DNA of 44,517 nt from Periweissella beninensis (lineage in GTDB: Bacteria; Bacillota; Bacilli; Lactobacillales; Lactobacillaceae). Both the position numbers and the translations under genes were made by a program. Shown here piece by piece: positions 35,042 to 44,401 of this stretch. How positions within the stretch are numbered: position 1 is the first letter of the stretch; each line of letters begins with the position of its first letter. The stretch is taken from contig NZ_JAFBDN010000012.1 of assembly GCF_016908275.1 (NCBI RefSeq), positions 1 to 44,517 of the forward strand. Reading direction: 5' to 3'. The notes beneath the pieces were generated by a model that saw only the letters and a program-made list of their open reading frames with translations, had not been told where the DNA came from and did not search any database.

Positions 35042-36757
35042 GTGAATTTATTAGTTAAACATGGAAAAAAGTACCGTTGGGATATCTTAGGGGCATTTAT
35101 ATCAATTACACTAATGGCGGGCGCTACTTTGTGGCAACCTAAATTATTACAAAAAGTGATAGAAGCAATTTTGAAGAATGATAGCAGTCAAGTTGATAAA
35201 CTAGGACTTCAACTAGTAGGAATTGCGCTGTTAGGTTTAATTGGTGGAGTAGTGAATACAATTTTTGCAGCTAAGGTTGCGCAAGGGTTAGCAGCGGATA
35301 TCAGAACAACTGTATATAAAAAAATTCAAAGTTTTTCATTTGCAAATATTGAAAAATTTTCTACAAGTAATTTAGTAGTCCGCTTAACGAATGATGTTAA
35401 TCAAATTCAAAACTTGGTAATGATGTTTTTACAATCTTTATTGAGAATTCCAATTCTCTTCATTGGTTCTTTAATTTTAGCAATATATACCTTGCCTAAA
35501 CTGTGGTGGGTGATAATCATTATGATTATTTGTATCATTTTAGTTGCACGCATGTCGTTCAGTCGGATGGGTAAAAATTTTGGTAAAATGCAAAAAATTA
35601 TCGATCGTGTAAATACATTGGCGAAAGAAAATTTGGTTGGGGTACGAGTCGTAAAATCATTTGTCCAAGAAAATAATGAGATAGAAAGATTTACGCAAAC
35701 GTCAGATACCATGCGTGATTTAAATATTACAATTGGTAATTTGTTTGCAATTGTGATGCCAGCATTTATGTTGGTCGCTAATTTAACAATTGCGGCATCA
35801 ATTTTTTTGGTTGGGAATATTGTTGATACAGATCCGAGTGCCTTGGCCGCAGTGACATCATTTATTAATTATTTGATGCAAATTATGATGGCTATTATCA
35901 TTGGTGGTATGATGATGACATTTGCTTCGCGGGGGATGGTATCTTTAGGGCGACTTAAGGAAATTATGGTAACCGTAAATGATTTAGAGTATAAGGATGT
36001 ACCAGATATTGCTATTAAGGGGAGCATTAGTTTCGAAAACGTGGTGTTTACGTATCCAGGTGATGAGCAACCAACTTTAAAGAATATTACTTTTAGCGTA
36101 AAGGCGGGTGAAATGGTTGGAATTGTCGGAGCAACAGGATCAGGTAAATCAACTTTAGCGCAGTTAATTCCGCGCTTATTTGATCCTACGAGTGGTACGG
36201 TAAAAATTGATGATATCGATCTAAAAGAGATAAACGAGCACAGTTTAAGGAAAGCTGTTTCTTTTGTCTTACAAAAAGCAATTCTTTTTTCAGGGTCAAT
36301 TGCAGATAATTTGCGACAAGGACAAGCAAATGCTGATGATAAAACATTGCGAAAAGCAGCTGAGATAGCTCAAGCAACTGAATTCATTGAAAAATTAGAT
36401 AATGAGTTTGAGGCACCGATTGAAGAAAGATCCGCTAATTTTTCAGGTGGACAAAAGCAACGGTTATCAATTGCCCGGGGAGTAATTAGCAACCCTAGAA
36501 TCTTAATTTTAGATGATTCAACCTCAGCGCTCGATGCCCGCTCAGAAAAATTAGTAAAAGAGGCGATTGACAAAGAACTAGCTCAGACAACCACAATAAT
36601 TATTGCTGAAAAAATTTCTTCAGTTATCAATGCAGATAAAATCATTGTTTTAGAACAAGGAAGAATTGTTGGAATTGGTTCTCATCAAGAACTAGTAGCG
36701 ACTAATCCAATTTATCAAGAAATTTATGCAACCCAAAAAGCACGGGAGGTTCAGTGA
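35042..36757 (+). CDS. Heterodimeric ABC exporter, subunit with degenerate ATP site
   Basis: The 571-residue protein joins six membrane helices (about 1-310) to an ABC ATPase. Walker A is GATGSGKST (about 365) and the signature SGGQKQR is intact, but Walker B reads [11 protein letters not shown] (Asp in place of the catalytic Glu) and the H-loop reads IIAEKIS instead of AHR. This is the LmrC-type half of a heterodimer, where one ATP site is inactive. The start is GTG at 35042 with GAGGAAG about 8 nt upstream. It overlaps the next gene by 1-4 nt. Possible role: multidrug or lipid export. Confidence 0.9.
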   Translation: MNLLVKHGKKYRWDILGAFISITLMAGATLWQPKLLQKVIEAILKNDSSQVDKLGLQLVGIALLGLIGGVVNTIFAAKVAQGLAADIRTTVYKKIQSFSFANIEKFSTSNLVVRLTNDVNQIQNLVMMFLQSLLRIPILFIGSLILAIYTLPKLWWVIIIMIICIILVARMSFSRMGKNFGKMQKIIDRVNTLAKENLVGVRVVKSFVQENNEIERFTQTSDTMRDLNITIGNLFAIVMPAFMLVANLTIAASIFLVGNIVDTDPSALAAVTSFINYLMQIMMAIIIGGMMMTFASRGMVSLGRLKEIMVTVNDLEYKDVPDIAIKGSISFENVVFTYPGDEQPTLKNITFSVKAGEMVGIVGATGSGKSTLAQLIPRLFDPTSGTVKIDDIDLKEINEHSLRKAVSFVLQKAILFSGSIADNLRQGQANADDKTLRKAAEIAQATEFIEKLDNEFEAPIEERSANFSGGQKQRLSIARGVISNPRILILDDSTSALDARSEKLVKEAIDKELAQTTTIIIAEKISSVINADKIIVLEQGRIVGIGSHQELVATNPIYQEIYATQKAREVQ

Positions 36758-38538
36758 TGCAAGATTTAAAAGGTGGAATTACTTTTTTTGTAACTTATTT
36801 AAAAAAGTACAAACTAAGCTTACTGTTCGTTGTTATGCTAACAATAGCGACAACATTTTTTCAAGTTAAGGCACCGATTTATATGGGACGTGCGATTACG
36901 GAATTGGCAAAATATGTTGCTATGTTAAGTAATCCTGCGACCCATGGACTAGCATCAAAAACAAATTTTCATCATGCACTATTTCTAATGTTAATGTTTT
37001 TTATTTTTAATGCAGTAGCAATGCTGTTATCTAGCTTTATTATTAGTAGAATTACCGGTTATTCAACCAATGCAATGAGAATTGGTTTATTTGCTAAATT
37101 ACAAAAATTAACAGTTAAATATTTTGATTCTCATCAAGATGGAGAAATACTATCACGCTTCACATCGGATTTGGATAATATTTTTAATGCAATGAATCAA
37201 GGGTTATTTCAACTATTTTCAAATATTACATTAATGATTGGAATTTTGATTATGATGTTTAATGAAAATGCGCAACTAGCTTGGGTGACAATTGCGTCAA
37301 CACCGATTGCCATATTAATAGCAATACTTATGATTAATCGGGCTCGTTTTTATGTAAACTTACAACAGGATGAGGTTGGTAAGCTCAATGGCTATATTAA
37401 TGAACAAATTTCAGGTGAGAAAATTATTATAACCAATGGCTTGCAAAAAAAATCGGTTGCCAAGTTTGTAGAATATAATGAGCGAGTACGGCAAGCAACA
37501 TTTAAAGGACAGGTCTACTCAGGGATGTTATTCCCGTTGATGCAAGGAATGTCATTAATTAATACAGCAATTGTGATTTTCTTTGGATCATGGTTAGCGT
37601 TAAATGGAAATCTGTCACAGGCAACTGCATTAGGATTAGTAGTTATATTTGTACAGTATTCACAACAGTACTATCAACCAATCACCCAATTAACTTCGAT
37701 GTACAATACTTTGCAATTGGCTTTAACTGGGGCACGTAGAATTAATGAAGTGCATCAGCAACCAAATGAACCGCGAAATGGTGTTGATAAAAACTTTACG
37801 GATATTCAAAAGGCAGTTACATTAAAAGATGTAAAATTTGGTTATAATGCTGAAAAAGAAATTTTACATGGTATTTCTTTAAATGTTGATAAGGGGCAGA
37901 TGGTCGCATTAGTAGGACCTACAGGATCAGGTAAAACAACGGTGATGAACCTGTTGAATCGTTTTTATGATGTGACAGAGGGGCAAGTGCTATTTGATGG
38001 AGTTGATGTACGTGATATATCCTTAACAAATTTGCGAGAACAAGTCGGGATTGTTTTACAAGAATCTGTTCTTTTTTCAGGAACAATTCGTCAAAATATT
38101 AAATTTGGGAAGCCGGATGCAACAGATTTAGACATGATTGCTGCTGCAAAACAAGCAAATATTCATGAATTTATTATGAGCCTCGAAAATGGTTATGATA
38201 CGCATGTATCAGATGAAAATTCCGTTTTTTCAACTGGGCAAAAGCAATTGATGTCAATTGCAAGAACAATTTTAACCAATCCTAGGTTACTAATATTAGA
38301 TGAAGCAACTTCAAACGTCGATACTGTCACCGAAGCTAAAATTCAAAAAGCAATGGATAACGTTATTCAGGGGAGAACGAGTTTTGTGATTGCCCATCGA
38401 TTAAAGACGATTTTAAATGCGGACAAAATTGTTGTCTTGAAAGATGGTAATATTTTAGAAGAGGGCACACATACGCAGTTGCTCGCCGAAAATGGATTTT
38501 ATGCCGAATTGTACAATAATCAAATGGTTTTTGAATAG
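36754..38538 (+). CDS. Heterodimeric ABC exporter, subunit with catalytic ATP site
   Basis: The 594-residue LmrD-type partner has six membrane segments (about 10-310) and an ABC ATPase with Walker [10 protein letters not shown] (about 388), canonical Walker [13 protein letters not shown] and H-loop IAHRLKT. Its signature is altered to FSTGQKQ. In the dimer this altered signature faces the degenerate Walker B of the partner, so one site is catalytic and the other only binds ATP. GTG (36754) or ATG (36757) could start it; GGGAGG lies upstream of both. The overlap with the previous gene implies coupled synthesis. Confidence 0.9.
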   Translation: MMQDLKGGITFFVTYLKKYKLSLLFVVMLTIATTFFQVKAPIYMGRAITELAKYVAMLSNPATHGLASKTNFHHALFLMLMFFIFNAVAMLLSSFIISRITGYSTNAMRIGLFAKLQKLTVKYFDSHQDGEILSRFTSDLDNIFNAMNQGLFQLFSNITLMIGILIMMFNENAQLAWVTIASTPIAILIAILMINRARFYVNLQQDEVGKLNGYINEQISGEKIIITNGLQKKSVAKFVEYNERVRQATFKGQVYSGMLFPLMQGMSLINTAIVIFFGSWLALNGNLSQATALGLVVIFVQYSQQYYQPITQLTSMYNTLQLALTGARRINEVHQQPNEPRNGVDKNFTDIQKAVTLKDVKFGYNAEKEILHGISLNVDKGQMVALVGPTGSGKTTVMNLLNRFYDVTEGQVLFDGVDVRDISLTNLREQVGIVLQESVLFSGTIRQNIKFGKPDATDLDMIAAAKQANIHEFIMSLENGYDTHVSDENSVFSTGQKQLMSIARTILTNPRLLILDEATSNVDTVTEAKIQKAMDNVIQGRTSFVIAHRLKTILNADKIVVLKDGNILEEGTHTQLLAENGFYAELYNNQMVFE

Positions 38539-38543
38539 TTCAG

Positions 38544-38585
38544 AAAAAAGGATGTGTAATGTGCATATATTACACATCTTTTTTC
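38544..38585 (+). terminator. Intrinsic terminator after the exporter operon
   Basis: GATGTGTAAT (38551-38560) pairs perfectly with ATTACACATC (38569-38578), with an A run before and T run after the stem. Confidence 0.85.
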
Positions 38586-38647
38586 ATATCACGGTATAAT
38601 ATAAATTGTAAGGAAATTATTTCTTAAAAGAAAGTTGAGGATAAATT

Positions 38648-39112
38648 ATGGATTATCAAAAAATTTTGGTAGGTGTCGATGGATCTCAACAAGCAAAAGC
38701 TGCCTTTGAAAAGGCAGTCGCAATTGCACGCCGTAATAATAGTGCACTAGTAATTGCTAGTGTTTTAAATGTTGATAAGTATGTTGGAACAAGTATTGGT
38801 TTGGGCAAGGCTTATATTAATGAAGCCGTTGAAAATGACTTAATTGCAGATTTACAAAAATTAGTCGATGGATATGTACAAACCGCACGTACTATGGGAG
38901 TAGCAAATGTTGAAGGTGATGTTGTAAGAGGTAATTCAAAAATTGCGTTGGCGGAATCACTAGTGGATAAGCACAATATTGACTTGGTAGTAATTGGTGC
39001 AACTGGGACTAATTTTGTTTCAAGAATCTTAATTGGTTCAAACACACAGTATGTTGTGCAAAATGGTACGGTAGATACGTTGGTTGTACGCGCCCCCAAT
39101 ACGGTTAAGTAA
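38648..39112 (+). CDS. Universal stress protein, UspA family
   Basis: The 154-residue protein has the UspA nucleotide-binding fold: ILVGVDGSQQAKAAFEKAV at the N-terminus and the ATP-binding signature VVIGATGTNFVSRILIGSNTQYVV near the end (the G-2x-G-9x-G-S pattern). It probably binds ATP and acts in stress survival. TTGAGGA lies upstream. A TATAAT at 38595-38600 is a good -10 but its -35 region is weak and overlaps the preceding terminator. Single gene, convergent with the kinase gene. Confidence 0.9.
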   Translation: MDYQKILVGVDGSQQAKAAFEKAVAIARRNNSALVIASVLNVDKYVGTSIGLGKAYINEAVENDLIADLQKLVDGYVQTARTMGVANVEGDVVRGNSKIALAESLVDKHNIDLVVIGATGTNFVSRILIGSNTQYVVQNGTVDTLVVRAPNTVK

Positions 39113-39162
39113 AAGATAAATAGCTAACTAAATAATGATGACTGTATTAGATAGGCATATTA

Positions 39163-39195
39163 AAAAGGACTGAATTTTTAAAATTCAGTCCTTTT
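39163..39195. terminator. Bidirectional terminator between uspA-like and dNK genes
   Basis: AAAAGGACTGAATTT (39163-39177) pairs perfectly with AAATTCAGTCCTTTT (39181-39195) around a 3-nt loop, with A and T runs on both sides. Confidence 0.9.
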
Positions 39196-39243
39196 CATTT
39201 TAGCTATTTGCAGTTTATGTTTTTGGCTAAAGTAAAAATACAT

Positions 39244-39876
39244 TTATCGATATTTAGCTAGTTCTTGATCGATGATAGCTAAAACGGCTTGTTGGTTTTC
39301 AACTTGCTCTAAATCATATTTTTGTAAATCAATTTTTAACTTGGGTGAAACGTCATAGTTATCAAACCAAGCTTTATAGGCACTCCACATTTTAAAGTAA
39401 TAAGCACGAAGCTCTTGATTATTGTCAAATTGTTCGTAATCACGGCCTCGTTTACGAATACGATACAAAATTGTATCAAAGTCAGTTTCTGCGTAGACCA
39501 TTAAGTCGGGGGCTTTTTTAGGCAACTTTTGTAACTCGTTCATCATGTTATCTAATAATGTCATATAAACGTCTAATTCTGTATCTGAGATATTACCCTC
39601 TTTATTATTTTCCTTTGTAAAAAGTGCATCCTCATAGATTGAACGATCAAGGACATTATTATCATCAGCAAGAGCAGCTTTAATCATGCCAAATCGTTTA
39701 TTTAGAAAATAAATTTGTAATAAAAATGCATATTGCTTAGGATCCTTGTAAAAAAGTGGTAAAACGGGATTTTCACCTACGGGTTCATAAAATGCTTGTG
39801 TTCCAAAGTGTTCGGCAATTAGTCCCGTCAATGTTGTTTTACCAACGCCAATCATTCCTGCTGTTATTATCACCAT
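39244..39876 (-). CDS. Deoxynucleoside kinase (dAdo/dGuo/dCyd type)
   Basis: The 210-residue cytoplasmic kinase phosphorylates deoxynucleosides for dNTP salvage. P-loop GMIGVGKTT (7-15), EPVGENPVLPLFYKD for substrate binding, the DRSIYED motif (about 77-83) and the arginine-rich lid (RIRKRGRDYEQ) are all present. In lactobacilli such enzymes often work as deoxyadenosine/deoxyguanosine or deoxycytidine kinases; the exact specificity is not visible. Upstream on the minus strand is AAAGGTAGGG. Single gene. Confidence 0.9.
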   Translation of the reverse strand: MVIITAGMIGVGKTTLTGLIAEHFGTQAFYEPVGENPVLPLFYKDPKQYAFLLQIYFLNKRFGMIKAALADDNNVLDRSIYEDALFTKENNKEGNISDTELDVYMTLLDNMMNELQKLPKKAPDLMVYAETDFDTILYRIRKRGRDYEQFDNNQELRAYYFKMWSAYKAWFDNYDVSPKLKIDLQKYDLEQVENQQAVLAIIDQELAKYR

Positions 39877-39988
39877 AATACCCTACCTTTATCTGAAAAA
39901 TACTTTAATAATTGTAGCTGAATTTGACCCTAACTACAAATAAGAATATTCTAAAACATAAATTTTTAAATCTTTTAGTTGATATAAC

Positions 39989-40016
39989 TTGCTTTAAAAG
40001 GGAAAAAGCGTAAAAT
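39989..40016 (+). promoter_or_regulatory. Promoter of the KimA-like gene
   Basis: TTGCTT (39989-39994), 16-bp spacer, TAAAAT (40011-40016). The leader of about 75 nt has only a small GTTATT/AATAAC hairpin and is too short for a c-di-AMP (ydaO) riboswitch. Confidence 0.5.
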
Positions 40017-40098
40017 AGCTTTGTTATTGAAATAATAACGATTAAACATGATTTTTATGGATTAAAAAAGACATAGGAATTTAAGGAGATTAAGAATT

Positions 40099-41934
40099 AT
40101 GTGGCGTTACTTAAAACGGCTAATAATTGGTAAGCCATTGAAAACCTTAGATGAGGGTGGACAATCATTATCAAGATTTAAAGCATTAGCACTGTTATCA
40201 TCAGATGCTTTATCATCAGTAGCGTATGGAACTGAACAAATAACAACTGTTTTGTTAGCAGTTTCAGCAGCAGCGCTTTGGTTTCAAATTCCAGTTGCTA
40301 TTTTAGTATTAATTTTATTAGCAGCAATTACGTTATCTTACCGAATGATTATTCATGCCTATCCTGGTGGTGGTGGCGCCTATATGGTATCTTCGACCAA
40401 TTGGGGACGTGAGTTAGGATTAGTCGCAGGGGGCTCATTGCTAGTTGATTATATGCTAACAGTTGCAGTATCAGTAACAGCAGGAACACAAGCGATTACA
40501 TCAGCAATTCCAAGTTTAAGGGATGATGTTGTACCATTAGCAATTATTATTGTACTTTTAATTATGTGTTTAAATTTACGTGGTGTTCGAGAATCTGCAT
40601 CATTTTTGACCGTGCCAGTTTATTCATTTGTTGTAATGATATCTTTAATGATTGTTATTGGTTTATTTAATATTGCAACTGGACGTGTTCCCTTTCAAGA
40701 ACCGATGGCAATTGGTCACGCATTTGGTGGCATGAGCTTAATTCTTTTCTTGCGCGCTTTTTCTAGTGGCTCATCTTCACTTACTGGGGTAGAAGCAATT
40801 AGTAATGCTGTTCCTAATTTTAAAGAACCAAAGCCACATAATGCCGCTGCAACTTTATCAATTATGGCAATTATTTTGGGCTTTTTCTTTGGTGGTATTA
40901 CATTTCTTTCATACTGGTATGGAATTAGACCAAATACTGATGTGACTGTATTAGCCCAAATTGGTATTAAAATTTACGGACACGGGCTCCTATTTTATAT
41001 TTTACAATTTGTTACCGCTATGATTTTAGCGGTGGCAGCTAATACAGGATTTTCAGCTTTTCCTATGTTAGCTTACAACTTAGCAAAAGATAAATTTATG
41101 CCACATATGTATATGGATAAAGGTGATCGTTTAGGTTATTCGAATGGGATCGTTTCTTTAGCTGTAGGAGCAATTATTTTAATTCTTATTTTTAATGGCC
41201 AAACTGATCGCTTGATTCCTTTATATGCAGTGGGTGTTTTTGTCCCATTTACTTTAAGTCAATCAGGGATGGTAAAGCACTGGTATCGGCAACGTGGAAA
41301 GTTTTGGTTAGGTAAAGCGTTCATTAATATGATTGGAGCGTCAATATCTGGGGTTTTAGTGGTAATTTTATTTATGCTACATTTTGGTAATGTGTGGCCT
41401 TACCTTATTATTATGCCACTACTAATTGGGATGTTTTTGAAAATTAATAAACATTATCAAAACGTTGCTAAGCAATTAAGGTTAGTTTCTCAACAACCAA
41501 TCGTAAGAAAAGAATACGCTGGTTCAACAGTTGTTGTGCTGGTTTCGAATGTAACAAGAGTGACGGCAGGGGCCATCGATTATGCACGCTCAATTGGTGA
41601 TTATGTGGTAGCAATGCATGTTTCTTTTGATACAAATCCGCATAAGGAACATCGAACTGCCGAAGAATTTAAACTTGAGTTTCCTGATGTGCGGTATGTC
41701 GATATTCACTCTTCATATCGTTCGATTGCTGCACCAACACTCAGATTTGTAGATGTTATTGCTAAAAATTCCAAAGAACGTAATTATTCCACAACGATTA
41801 TTATTCCACAATTTACACCTAAAAAAGGTTGGCAAAATATTTTACACAACCAAACTAGCTTACGACTGAGAACGGTCTTAAACAGTCGTGATGACATCAC
41901 CATTTCCACATATTACTATCACTTAAAAGAGTAA
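40099..41934 (+). CDS. kimA: KimA-like APC superfamily potassium/amino acid transporter
   Basis: The 611-residue protein matches Bacillus subtilis KimA (YdaO), a proton-coupled K+ importer, over its length: GKPLKTLDEGGQSLSRFKAL, then LLSSDALSSVAYGTEQI, and YPGGGGAYMVSS. It has about 12 membrane segments followed by a cytoplasmic domain of about 150 residues (from about 460), like the KimA USP-like domain. KimA activity is blocked by c-di-AMP in B. subtilis, but direct control here is inferred only. AAGGAG lies about 10 nt upstream. It could also be an amino acid permease; assignment rests on similarity to KimA. Confidence 0.8.
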   Translation: MWRYLKRLIIGKPLKTLDEGGQSLSRFKALALLSSDALSSVAYGTEQITTVLLAVSAAALWFQIPVAILVLILLAAITLSYRMIIHAYPGGGGAYMVSSTNWGRELGLVAGGSLLVDYMLTVAVSVTAGTQAITSAIPSLRDDVVPLAIIIVLLIMCLNLRGVRESASFLTVPVYSFVVMISLMIVIGLFNIATGRVPFQEPMAIGHAFGGMSLILFLRAFSSGSSSLTGVEAISNAVPNFKEPKPHNAAATLSIMAIILGFFFGGITFLSYWYGIRPNTDVTVLAQIGIKIYGHGLLFYILQFVTAMILAVAANTGFSAFPMLAYNLAKDKFMPHMYMDKGDRLGYSNGIVSLAVGAIILILIFNGQTDRLIPLYAVGVFVPFTLSQSGMVKHWYRQRGKFWLGKAFINMIGASISGVLVVILFMLHFGNVWPYLIIMPLLIGMFLKINKHYQNVAKQLRLVSQQPIVRKEYAGSTVVVLVSNVTRVTAGAIDYARSIGDYVVAMHVSFDTNPHKEHRTAEEFKLEFPDVRYVDIHSSYRSIAAPTLRFVDVIAKNSKERNYSTTIIIPQFTPKKGWQNILHNQTSLRLRTVLNSRDDITISTYYYHLKE

Positions 41935-41963
41935 AATTATATAATAAGAAAATCAATTTTTGC

Positions 41964-42009
41964 AAATAGTCAAAGAGCATGATGAAAATCAGTTCTTGGC
42001 TATTTTTTT
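41964..42009 (+). terminator. Intrinsic terminator after kimA
   Basis: AAATAGTCAAAGAG (41964-41977) pairs with TTCTTGGCTATTT (about 41993-42004) with one bulge and wobbles, followed by TTTTT. Confidence 0.75.
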
Positions 42010-42159
42010 AATGAAAAAAGTATTTGATAGGACAAATTAAATTTAATTTTCTTTTGATCATCATTAGATTTTGTTTTATAAAAAAGAATGCTAACTTAAA
42101 TATTAGTCAGGATCAATTGTTTAATGTATAAAAATATATAAAAATAAACGTTAAATAAT

Positions 42160-42225
42160 TTGTGATTTATAGAATTAATGCTAAAATAGCATTTAAAAGT
42201 TGGTTATTTAGCAATTTAAATGCTA
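42160..42225 (+). promoter_or_regulatory. Promoter overlapped by palindromes upstream of the Crp/Fnr gene
   Basis: TTGTGA (42160-42165), 16-bp spacer and TAAAAT (42182-42187). The palindrome AATGCTA-AAA-TAGCATT (42177-42193) covers the -10 box. A second, 11-bp repeat pairs TAGCATTTAAA (42187-42197) with TTTAAATGCTA (42215-42225). These could be operator sites, possibly for the regulator itself. They do not match the classical FNR site TTGAT-N4-ATCAA. The 344-bp gap 41935-42278 holds also the kimA terminator; the rest is featureless AT-rich sequence. Confidence 0.55.
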
Positions 42226-42278
42226 AGTATTCGCTTTGTTGTTATTTTAATAATTAACTTTTCTGGGGGGAAAATCTT

Positions 42279-42983
42279 ATGTATATTAAAAACATCAATC
42301 AAAACATGTTGCAGGAATTACGTAAAAAAACGTATTTTAAGGATTTAACTGATGCACAATTTGCAATAATTAGTCGAGATATGACATATCATGAGGTAAA
42401 AAAAGGGCAAGTTATTTTTGAACAAGGGGCACCAATTTCACGATTATATGTTATTTTAAACGGTTTAGTAGAATTAAATGAATTGGATTTTGATGGTAAT
42501 GAATTTTTTCACTATGTTGGACCAGAAAACTTATATCCACTATCTGCAATTCCAAATGATAATGATGAATTTCAGGCTACAGGGGAAGCACTTTCTAATT
42601 TAGAATTTGTAACAATTAACTTGAAAAACTATCAAAAATTTGTCGCTGCTAATAGTAAATTAGCGCATACTGTGATGTTAAATATCTCACGAACGATGAA
42701 TGAGTACAAAGATCGATTAGCGGAGTCGATGATTTTTGGTACTGGGGAACGAATTATTAAAATTTTAAGTAATTTAGCAATTCAAATGGGACAATATGAC
42801 CAAAATGGTAATTTAAGATTACCGTTCAAAACATCGTTTATTGATCTAGCAAAAATATGTGGAACAACGAGAGAAACCATGAGTCGGACTATTACTGAGT
42901 TAACACAACAAGGAATCTTAATGTTTAATCACAAACAATTAACAATGATTCAATGTGATGCTCAGCTACAGGAAGTTTTTTAG
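42279..42983 (+). CDS. Crp/Fnr family transcriptional regulator
   Basis: The 234-residue protein has a cyclic-nucleotide-binding-type beta-roll (about 20-140: KKGQVIFEQGAPISRLYVILNG) and a C-terminal winged helix with DLAKICGTTRETMSRTITEL as recognition region (about 190-210). It lacks an N-terminal cysteine cluster, so it is not an iron-sulfur FNR; its signal is unknown (ArcR- or Flp-like members exist in lactic acid bacteria). CTGGGGGG is the ribosome site about 9 nt upstream. The neighbour acetoin reductase lies downstream after a terminator and could be a target. Confidence 0.88.
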   Translation: MYIKNINQNMLQELRKKTYFKDLTDAQFAIISRDMTYHEVKKGQVIFEQGAPISRLYVILNGLVELNELDFDGNEFFHYVGPENLYPLSAIPNDNDEFQATGEALSNLEFVTINLKNYQKFVAANSKLAHTVMLNISRTMNEYKDRLAESMIFGTGERIIKILSNLAIQMGQYDQNGNLRLPFKTSFIDLAKICGTTRETMSRTITELTQQGILMFNHKQLTMIQCDAQLQEVF

Positions 42984-43014
42984 TGCTAGGAATGGCCGAT
43001 TAACATTTACATAC

Positions 43015-43066
43015 AAAAAAGATTACGACAAGTATTTCAATAGAAAATTGTGCTAATCTTTTTTAT
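43015..43066 (+). terminator. Intrinsic terminator after the Crp/Fnr gene
   Basis: AAAAAAGATTA (43015-43025) pairs perfectly with TAATCTTTTTT (43054-43064), with CGACAA/TTGTGC pairing inside, and a T run. Confidence 0.85.
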
Positions 43067-43175
43067 TTCTAAAGATTTGATGTAAATAGGGCCATTTGTG
43101 ATGGTGTGCTTGAATAATAAAAAAGATGTATTGTAATTATATATGTTAATAAAATCACAAACTAGGAGAATTATT

Positions 43176-43946
43176 ATGACGAAAGTAGCGATGATTACCG
43201 GAGCAGGGCAGGGAATTGGAGAAGCAATTGCGAAAAGATTGGCTAAAGATGGATTTGCAGTTGCGTTGGTTGGACGAACAATCGCCAAGACTGATCGAGT
43301 AGCTCAAGAAATTAGAACTAATGGTGGCACTGCAATTTCAATTAGTGCTGATGTTGCTAAGCGTGAACAAGTATTTGAAGCAGTTGAGGAAACGGTTCGC
43401 CAATTAGGCGATATAAACGTTGTTATCAATAATGCCGGTGTAGCACCAACAACACCTATTCTTGACATTACACAAAATGATTTAGACTATACTTGGAACA
43501 TAAATGTTGGCGGCATTGTTTGGGGAACACAAGCCGCAGCCAAGAAGATGATTGAACTTGGTCATGGTGGTAAAATTATCAATGCAACATCACAAGCTGG
43601 CGTTGTAGGGAATGCAAACCTAACTGCCTATGGATCAACAAAATTTGCAATTCGTGGTATTACACAAACAACTGCTAAAGAATTAGCTGAGTATGGAATA
43701 ACAGTTAATGCATTTGCACCAGGCATTGTGAGAACACCAATGATGAATGATATTGCCCAACAAGTTGCGGACAATGCTGGACAAGATTTTGAATGGGGGA
43801 TGCAAACTTTTGCCAAAGATATTACATTAAAAAGATTATCGGAACCAGAGGATGTTGCCAATGGTGTGGCATTTTTAGCCGGTAAAGACTCGGATTATAT
43901 TACTGGACAAACATTAGTTGTTGATGGTGGTATGGTTTTCCATTAA
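43176..43946 (+). CDS. butA: Diacetyl/acetoin reductase (2,3-butanediol dehydrogenase, SDR)
   Basis: The 256-residue classical short-chain dehydrogenase has TGAGQGIGEA for NAD(P) binding (8-17), NNAGVAPTTP, the catalytic Ser in ATSQAG and YGSTK (Tyr and Lys), and the C-terminal ITGQTLVVDGGMV. It matches (S)-acetoin-forming diacetyl reductases / meso-butanediol dehydrogenases, which reduce diacetyl to acetoin and butanediol, recycling NADH in pyruvate overflow. The ATG at 43176 is chosen because AGGAG is about 7 nt upstream; an open frame from 43143 lacks one. Substrate preference is uncertain within the family. Confidence 0.88.
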   Translation: MTKVAMITGAGQGIGEAIAKRLAKDGFAVALVGRTIAKTDRVAQEIRTNGGTAISISADVAKREQVFEAVEETVRQLGDINVVINNAGVAPTTPILDITQNDLDYTWNINVGGIVWGTQAAAKKMIELGHGGKIINATSQAGVVGNANLTAYGSTKFAIRGITQTTAKELAEYGITVNAFAPGIVRTPMMNDIAQQVADNAGQDFEWGMQTFAKDITLKRLSEPEDVANGVAFLAGKDSDYITGQTLVVDGGMVFH

Positions 43947-44028
43947 TGTGTAAGTAAAAATTATAGATAAGTATAAGTTTTATAATATTATGCCCGTGTT
44001 AACGACGTTATGCTAAAAGTTAGCAAGT

Positions 44029-44096
44029 CTTCATATAGAGAGAAAGTTACGTAATTTTTTTATGGTAACGTTCCTTTATATGAAGGCTTTTATTTT
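44029..44096 (+). terminator. Large hairpin terminator after butA
   Basis: CTTCATATA (44029-44037) pairs with TATATGAAG (44077-44085), and an inner GTTAC/GTAAC stem extends it, with GCTTTTATTTT after it. A smaller hairpin TGCTAA-AAG-TTAGCA precedes it (about 44011-44025). Confidence 0.7.
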
Positions 44097-44118
44097 GAAG
44101 CTGTCTGTGAGAAGGCCA

Positions 44119-44262
44119 ATGGATAAACACGATTGGTTGTTAATAATTAAGGAAATCATTACTTTAAGGCCAATTGTTAATGGAAATTACGTTAAATTAA
44201 ATGATGGAAAAATTTTTACTTCTATAAATTATGGTATTATTTTGTTAGCTGATGAAAAATAA
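44119..44262 (+). CDS. Small hypothetical protein
   Basis: An ORF of 47 codons (MDKHDWLLIIKEIITLRPIV... ending LLADEK) lies between the butA terminator and the rRNA promoters. GAGAAGG is 3-7 nt upstream of the ATG, close for a ribosome site. A longer frame starts at 44062 but its start lies inside the hairpin. No homologue is recognised. It could be noise or a small peptide; low confidence. Confidence 0.3.
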   Translation: MDKHDWLLIIKEIITLRPIVNGNYVKLNDGKIFTSINYGIILLADEK

Positions 44263-44275
44263 ATTAAAAAAAGGC

Positions 44276-44304
44276 TTGCTAAGTTTATCAAATAAAGGTA
44301 TTAT
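44276..44304 (+). promoter_or_regulatory. rRNA operon promoter P1
   Basis: TTGCTA (44276-44281), a 17-bp spacer and TATTAT (44299-44304). It lies 91 bp before the stronger promoter, giving the tandem arrangement common for rRNA operons in Firmicutes. Confidence 0.6.
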
Positions 44305-44366
44305 ATAAAAGTTGTCAAAAGCAAAATAGCTATTTGTTAAAATGTTTAATATAGCAAAAAAAGTTA

Positions 44367-44395
44367 TTGACATATAAATGTTAAAGTGATATTAT
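44367..44395 (+). promoter_or_regulatory. rRNA operon promoter P2
   Basis: A consensus TTGACA (44367-44372), exactly 17 bp, and TATTAT (44390-44395), preceded by A-rich sequence like an UP element. Transcription would start near 44402. Confidence 0.9.
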
Positions 44396-44401
44396 ATTAA
44401 A

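Noticed and set aside
39877-40098. c-di-AMP (ydaO) riboswitch upstream of kimA
   Set aside because: The transcribed leader is too short and shows none of the conserved stems.
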